Assembly (NCBI RefSeq): GCF_010389155.1
Contig: NC_057763.1
Span: 31,912,645-31,976,644 of the forward strand
Reading direction: 5' to 3'
Source of the DNA: Erigeron canadensis
Lineage: Eukaryota; Streptophyta; Magnoliopsida; Asterales; Asteraceae
Length of the DNA stretch: 64,000 bases
Below, in pieces: positions 58,660-64,000 of this stretch. The notes beneath the pieces are model-generated. The model saw only the letters and a list, made by a program, of their open reading frames with translations. It did not search any database and was not told the DNA's origin. Positions within the stretch are counted from its first letter, which is position 1; the number at the start of each line of letters is the position of its first letter. The position numbers and the translations under genes were made by a program.

Positions 58660-60950
58660 AATGCTGTAACACCCCGAGCTAGGCTCGAAGTGCACTGATA
58701 AGCATGAAACAAGATGGAATTATCGTAGAACGAGACTATATGAATATAAAAAGATTCCGTGAACCCAACAATTAGTTTTCAATGTCACAAAAGCATAAGG
58801 AGCATACAACCATCAAGAGTTTACAAAACAATATCAAAAGATGGCTCATGATCCTAAGCGAGGTCCCATCAACGGGTAATGAATCACGGATCCATGGTCA
58901 TAGTTCAACTCCTAGCAATGAAATCAAGCTCTTGGATTCTCTTGGTTACCTGAAAAGTGTACTAAACAATATCAACACTAGGTTGGTAAGTTCGTAGGAA
59001 TGAAGGAACAAGAACACGTACCAATGCCACCCATCACATAAACAAACATAAAGAACAAGAATTTAGACTTCAATTAAGTATCTAACGTGACCAATGATCA
59101 AACACTTGTACACAATGTCCCTCAATTGTTCTCATGTCATCCATAATTGTCATCAAGTACGTATCGTACCCGTTTAATGTCATCAAGCACTAAAATGCCC
59201 GTTTGTATTGTCATCATGCCCCTCCTTGTATTCATTGCACATAAATTGATCATCCATGACCATCATTATCCACACATAACCAAACGCCGTGTGTATATAC
59301 TTCGTATGATACTACTTTTGAAAGGCCGTTGATGTTTATATATAGGGTCACCCGCAGTCTTCCTACCACATCTCCAACATTTCAAAGGCATTATCATCCT
59401 TCATATATACCCAACTATCCTAAACAAACTCATCATACATACACAAGTAACCATACAACGAATCACATATTTGCATGTCTACAAAACCATCACACAACAT
59501 GTACATCACAAATGTCATCATACACGAAGTACACTTTTCAGCCCGACTCTTAAAAGAGTAAGGGAAAGCTACGAAAACTCACCTTGCTCGGCAAAAGAGG
59601 CTAATATCAAGTTAAGATGAGATTATAAGTGATCAACTTGTTCCACGCACCCACAACCTAAGAACGTATTCAATATATGCATTATTAGCCAAAACGAAGC
59701 TTTAACTAGGTTCTTAGCTAGGTCTCATGGCTTGGAAAGGCTTCCGGGACTCGACAAGGTCACTAGGGGGGTTATATAATAGTTTAGAATCAAGTTGAAG
59801 TCGTCCCAAGGTTGCCTTGTCCTCAAACAAAAGTTATACGTTTATGTAGTTTATGTTAATGCCTCGAATTAGGTTCCAAAAATGATGCTCGACTTTGAAT
59901 GACTCGTTTGTGATGTACATGGCACCAATAAAGTCTTAAGAGTACATTCCGGAAAGGTCAGGACGATCCTAGGACATTAGAAAGAAAGCTAGGAATCAAC
60001 TAGGTGAAACTGGGCCCACTGTGTCGCATCAAGTGGACTGCGTCGCAATCTTGATGTCGAGGATTCTGCTGCTTCGCAGCTTCATTAAACTGCGTCCCAG
60101 TCAACCCAGATCAGCACCAACACCAGATTTACGAGCCAAACACCCCCAAAACACCCATTTAGACCCCATAGTCGACCAAGGAGGATCTAGGACTCGATTT
60201 CAAGCTTGAATCGACACATTTGGACATAAACAAACTCAAATGAACACAACCCATTCCAAGATTTCATTTCAAAACATCAAATCTAGTTCCAAATTAGTTT
60301 TAACCCATTACAAACCCTAATTCGACCCTTGGCTCAATTTGAGACCCAAATTTACTAGAAATCAACTAGAGACAAGTTAATAAACATAAAATGATGATTA
60401 TGAGATGAGTTTCACTTACCAAAACCTCTACAATAGCTCAAATCCGAATTTGACCTAATTGAAACTTAGTCTTGCACATTAAAACTTTAAATTTTTGATA
60501 TGATGTTTAGATGAGGAAGAAGTAAATTATTCTTACATTAAATTGCCTTGAACAACCATAGATGGTAAATTAAATTAGAGAGGGAGTGAGTTTGAGTGTA
60601 TTTAGTGAGGTGGGAGAGAAATGATAAGAGAAATGAATGAATGGATGAAGAGATGAATGGGTGGGGATAGGGTTGGGTTATCTTGGACGGGTCATGGGTT
60701 GGGTACAACCCATGGATAGGATCCATATTCATTTACTAGTTAAAGTTAAAGGTTATCTAAATGAAATCGATTAGCACCAACTAATGACCTCGACTAGTAC
60801 ATAACTCTCGAATCAAACAATAAGTTGACCCATATGAACACATTGCACCCAATTGGACCTCATATTGCACTAGAACATATATTGATTAACTAATACTTAG
60901 TCAAATATACACATAGTCAAAGAGTCAAGAATCACAATTGTTACAAATGC
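58660..60950 (-). mobile_element. Solo LTR, Ty3/gypsy-like, with AATGC target duplication
   Basis: A 2281-bp unit at 58665-60945 starts TGTAACACCCCGAG and ends TTGTTACA on the plus strand. AATGC is present directly on both sides (58660-58664 and 60946-60950). There is no primer site, polypurine tract or coding interior next to it. The GGGGTGTTACA end on the minus strand, and a shared CCTGAAAA...GTTGGTAAGTTCGTAGG segment, relate it to the LARD LTR at 40292-42847 (GTTGGTGAGTTCGTAGG). Loss of the interior by LTR-LTR recombination is the normal explanation. Confidence 0.8.
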
Positions 60951-62999
60951 GTCCTTCCCTGATGATAACAAGCTTTAAGGTTTAGGGTTTGAATGTCGAG
61001 GGTTAGCCTATAGAGTTTATATTAAACAGTATAAATCTAATTATTGCATTAAATATATATTAAAAGTAAATATATATTTAAATTGTCAGTCGAGTAGCGA
61101 CATCAAAAAACACTTCACCACAAGATTAGACCCTACTAATTTCACACCGTCTCATAGGTTTGAGAGATGACAGACATTTCAGGGGGAAATAACCCATAAA
61201 TTTGTGACTCTAAGGCATCAAACTCAAAACTTATGGAAAAAAACTAAGGATAAATCAACCAATTACACTGAAATCCTCTAGCAAATGTATAGTTAGATAA
61301 TAAGCATAAAGAATTTTTAAATTTCATAACAAAACGTATATGGTATAGATTTATATTTTTTATTTCTTATCCAGAACGTATGAGCAATAATATTAATGCC
61401 AATACAACCGGCTCACAGTAAATGTGAGTTTGATGGAAAACGACATTGTCATGAGCTACCGATGGGTAATGTATATCAAGAAAAGGTGAGGAATTTTTCT
61501 CAATGCCGGTCAAAGTGTTTATTGTAAATTAACAAGCATACTATAAAATATTGAAAATTATTGTTTCTTATTTTGAAACGATGGTTATATATCACTATTT
61601 TATGCATGTTCAACAAGTTAAACACAGAATTAGAGATCATTTCTTATAAAATATTAATGAAATCAAACTTGTATGTGCAAAATAAACAATTATTTTAAAA
61701 CATACAATGCCTACGGAAAACTTCAATATACAAGTGCTTCACAAGTTCTAGATGTCCAAACACAAATTAAAAAGCATTAATCATTGCCGAGCTAATTTCG
61801 TGTACCGAACTTCTAATAGTTATTTATTTATTTATATCTTGCATGTCCAAAAAAATTAAATACAATACGATGGGTTACGTTTTTAATACTACTGTACTAG
61901 TATGATGTTGATGGAAAATGACACGATAATACAAACTATACAATACACGGGTGTAGAATACACCGATGTAGGATGTATATCAAGAAGAGGCCAAGAAGCT
62001 TCTTTTAATTTTTTTTAGTTTTTTATATCAATGTATAAAATTCTGGTCGAAAGTGTTTATTTGTTGGTGATCGAACAAATAATCCTGGCACAATAATGAA
62101 ATATTAAGATCGAAATTCGAAAACCGAATAAATCATTTTTTCATCTTGAATTAATTAGACAAAATTAATATGCATGATACATGGGAAAGAAAACTATGTT
62201 CAAGTTAAACTCGATCGATGTTATGCAAGCTAATTTGATATGTCTCTATCTTAATCTTTTCGACTGTGAAGTTATTATATAAACAAATGATAATTAATGA
62301 TCTTCCAACTAGTAGACCTATCTATAGACATCGCTATCATCTTTTATCAAAAGAAAAGAAAAGAAATAGAAAGGTTGTGATGCAAATTGCAATAGAAATG
62401 TGTGTAAACTCTTCAAATGTCGATAATATTACAATTATCAATTAACATTTGTAAATATTATATATGATAGTCACTCAATCAGTGTTGGAGCTTGAGAAAT
62501 GTAACCAGGGAAAGTAATTATGGCATTATGTTGTCAAATACAGTAATTATAAATTATAATGTAATGACTTTCTGTGATTAATGAAAAAAAATCGTTAATT
62601 AGTAGTTAAAAAAAAAAGAAAAAAAATACAATATGTAACAAAAGTTTGTATTTAAACAAATTACAGATAAAATTACACTATTCAGCAACCAACACCCCTG
62701 CAACATATTAATCAAAAAATTGTGGGGTTAAGTTTGATTGTGACATATATCCGCATCTATGGAACATAGATGAAACTTTTACGATTATAGTTTTGCTATT
62801 TTTAGTTCATCACATTGTCTAAAATGGTATACGTTATATTTGTGGTTGTTTTTCATTTTCATTCCTTTAATTTCTTACACATTTTCTATTTTTATATTCC
62901 ACTAAATAGGATAATCTGAACTTTAGTCTTTCTTGTTTCTTCTAACACTCGTACATTTTAAAGGCGTCCACCACATATTAAAATAGTTTATTACAATAG

Positions 63000-63005
<6 letters not shown>

Positions 63006-63038
<33 letters not shown>
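63006..63038. repeat. (TA)n microsatellite
   Basis: About 33 bp of alternating TA. Confidence 0.85.
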
Positions 63039-63039
<1 letters not shown>

Positions 63040-63278
63040 ATAATAGTAATAATAATGATAAATTTTACAAGAGAAAAAAATGACATTTTGGATGGATTAT
63101 ATATGTTAAGGAGTCTAATCTAATAAATTAGATGATTAATTTGTGTATTAGTTAATGGGATTGAGCATCATAATTTTTCCAAGTACAAATCGATCGTATC
63201 TTATATTCTTAATATTAGAAAGTTGTCTACTTGGGTCGTGTATTATACAACTCCTTTCCATTTGCCTAACGTCATTAC

Positions 63279-63483
63279 AACTACCTAAATCAAGTTTGCA
63301 TTGAACAAGGGTTGAGCGCGTTTTTCTAATACGCCAACCCATTCATCAAATGCATATGTACAAATATTTTTTTTTTGTAACTACCTAAATCAAGTTTGCA
63401 CTGATCGAACAAGGGTTGAGCGCGTTTTTCTAATGCGCCCAACCAGTTCATAAAAAATGCATATGTACGAGTATTTTTTTTTT
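63279..63483. repeat. ~101-bp direct tandem duplication
   Basis: AACTACCTAAATCAAGTTTG opens both units (63279 and 63379). AACAAGGGTTGAGCGCG and TTTTTCTAATRCGC follow in both, and each ends in TATGTACRAR plus a T-run. The units differ by several substitutions and small indels. Confidence 0.8.
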
Positions 63484-64000
63484 GTTAAAAGGTATGTATA
63501 GATTGGTGAGCACACCTTTAACGTTTTCTTGACATTAGTCATTGTCCACCTCACAAGAATAACTCCAAACAACTCCCTTGACAAATAATAGCATCTTCCA
63601 CCCTTTTTGGTTCATGTTGTGTGCCCTTTCTAACTCGTTTCCGTAGACGCTACTAGACCAGTTCCGACCCAACCCGATTGCAATAAAGCCTAGCTTTCCA
63701 CATTCACTAAACTGTTAATACAAAATCTATATATCCATGCTTATATGATATAACGTATGGTGTATATAGGGAAGAACAACCTCATTTTAATGTGATTGAA
63801 ATAAGCATTGAATGTAACATCAAACTAACTTCACCAAGAATTTACATCCATCATTTATTACATATATATATATAATATGATATGATATACTAATTCTATA
63901 CCACTAGCAGCCACCTCTCACAATCACAACCTTCTTCTGCCCTTGTCTCTACGCAATTCCATACAATATTTGTGGTCTAAATATGGCTGACAAACCAGAT

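Larger units (their letters stand above)
60951..64000. other. AT-rich spacer with old repeats
   Basis: No gene found. Two related segments at about 61420-61545 and 61905-62070 share GTATATCAAGAA and AAAGTGTTTATT blocks and are a decayed direct repeat. A (TA)n tract lies at about 63006-63038, and a 101-bp duplication at 63279-63483. Confidence 0.45.

Noticed and set aside
63148..63584. Two similar minus-strand frames (IRKTRSTLV)
   Set aside because: Their similarity comes from the 101-bp duplication; they are short and without a domain.
63900..63960. Possible last exon on the minus strand ending KKVVIVRGGC
   Set aside because: An acceptor-like TAG precedes it and the peptide looks protein-like, but it is only about 14 codons at the window edge with nothing to join to.

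Overview
This is nuclear DNA from a flowering plant, AT-rich and repeat-rich. Plant-type spliced genes (an LHCA3 light-harvesting gene with a transit peptide, a TM9SF protein with a KXD tail, an RCC1 protein), a SIRE-type copia retrotransposon with an env-like third ORF, and an inserted piece of plastid ycf2 support a dicot. An asterid such as a composite is my guess and is not proven here.

Layout. 1-106: the tail of a Gly/Cys-rich protein. 1315-21181: one integration of a Ty1/copia Sirevirus present as LTR-internal-LTR-internal-LTR (two full internal regions, three 1.64-kb LTRs), with one pair of 5-bp target duplications (GGGGT) around the whole array. 21684-23666 (-): TM9SF/nonaspanin. 23667-27548: spacer with a MITE, a plastid ycf2 insertion and a decayed LINE fragment. 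27549-28908 (-): LHCA3, three exons. 28909-33426: AT-rich spacer. 33427-33903 (+): small C2H2 zinc-finger gene with an EAR-like motif. 33993-42847 (-): a very young non-autonomous Ty3-type element of the LARD kind (2556-bp LTRs, 3.7-kb non-coding interior), starting 89 bp after that gene's stop. 42848-47000: spacer with a ~105-bp tandem repeat, a complete small Helitron and SINEs. 47001-50234 (+): RCC1-repeat protein, four exons. 50448-51209 (-): small plastid-targeted protein, four exons with a GC-AG first intron, convergent with the RCC1 gene. 51210-64000: no gene found; it holds Helitron ends, a Micron-like MITE between TA microsatellites, a 221-bp near-perfect palindrome, a ~110-bp satellite built on a 14-bp palindrome, and a solo LTR with AATGC target duplications.

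The host genes are unrelated housekeeping, photosynthetic and regulatory genes and do not form a pathway. The unusual content is mobile: the three-LTR Sirevirus array, its intron-like leader ahead of the env-like ORF, its ACGGC-motif clusters, the LARD, and palindrome-rich TA elements at 53-58 kb. Most differences between the Sirevirus copies, and between the LARD LTRs, are single-base homopolymer or short-repeat length changes. They therefore mean either very recent events or residual long-read error, and the frameshifts listed should be read with that in mind. All coordinates were read by eye.
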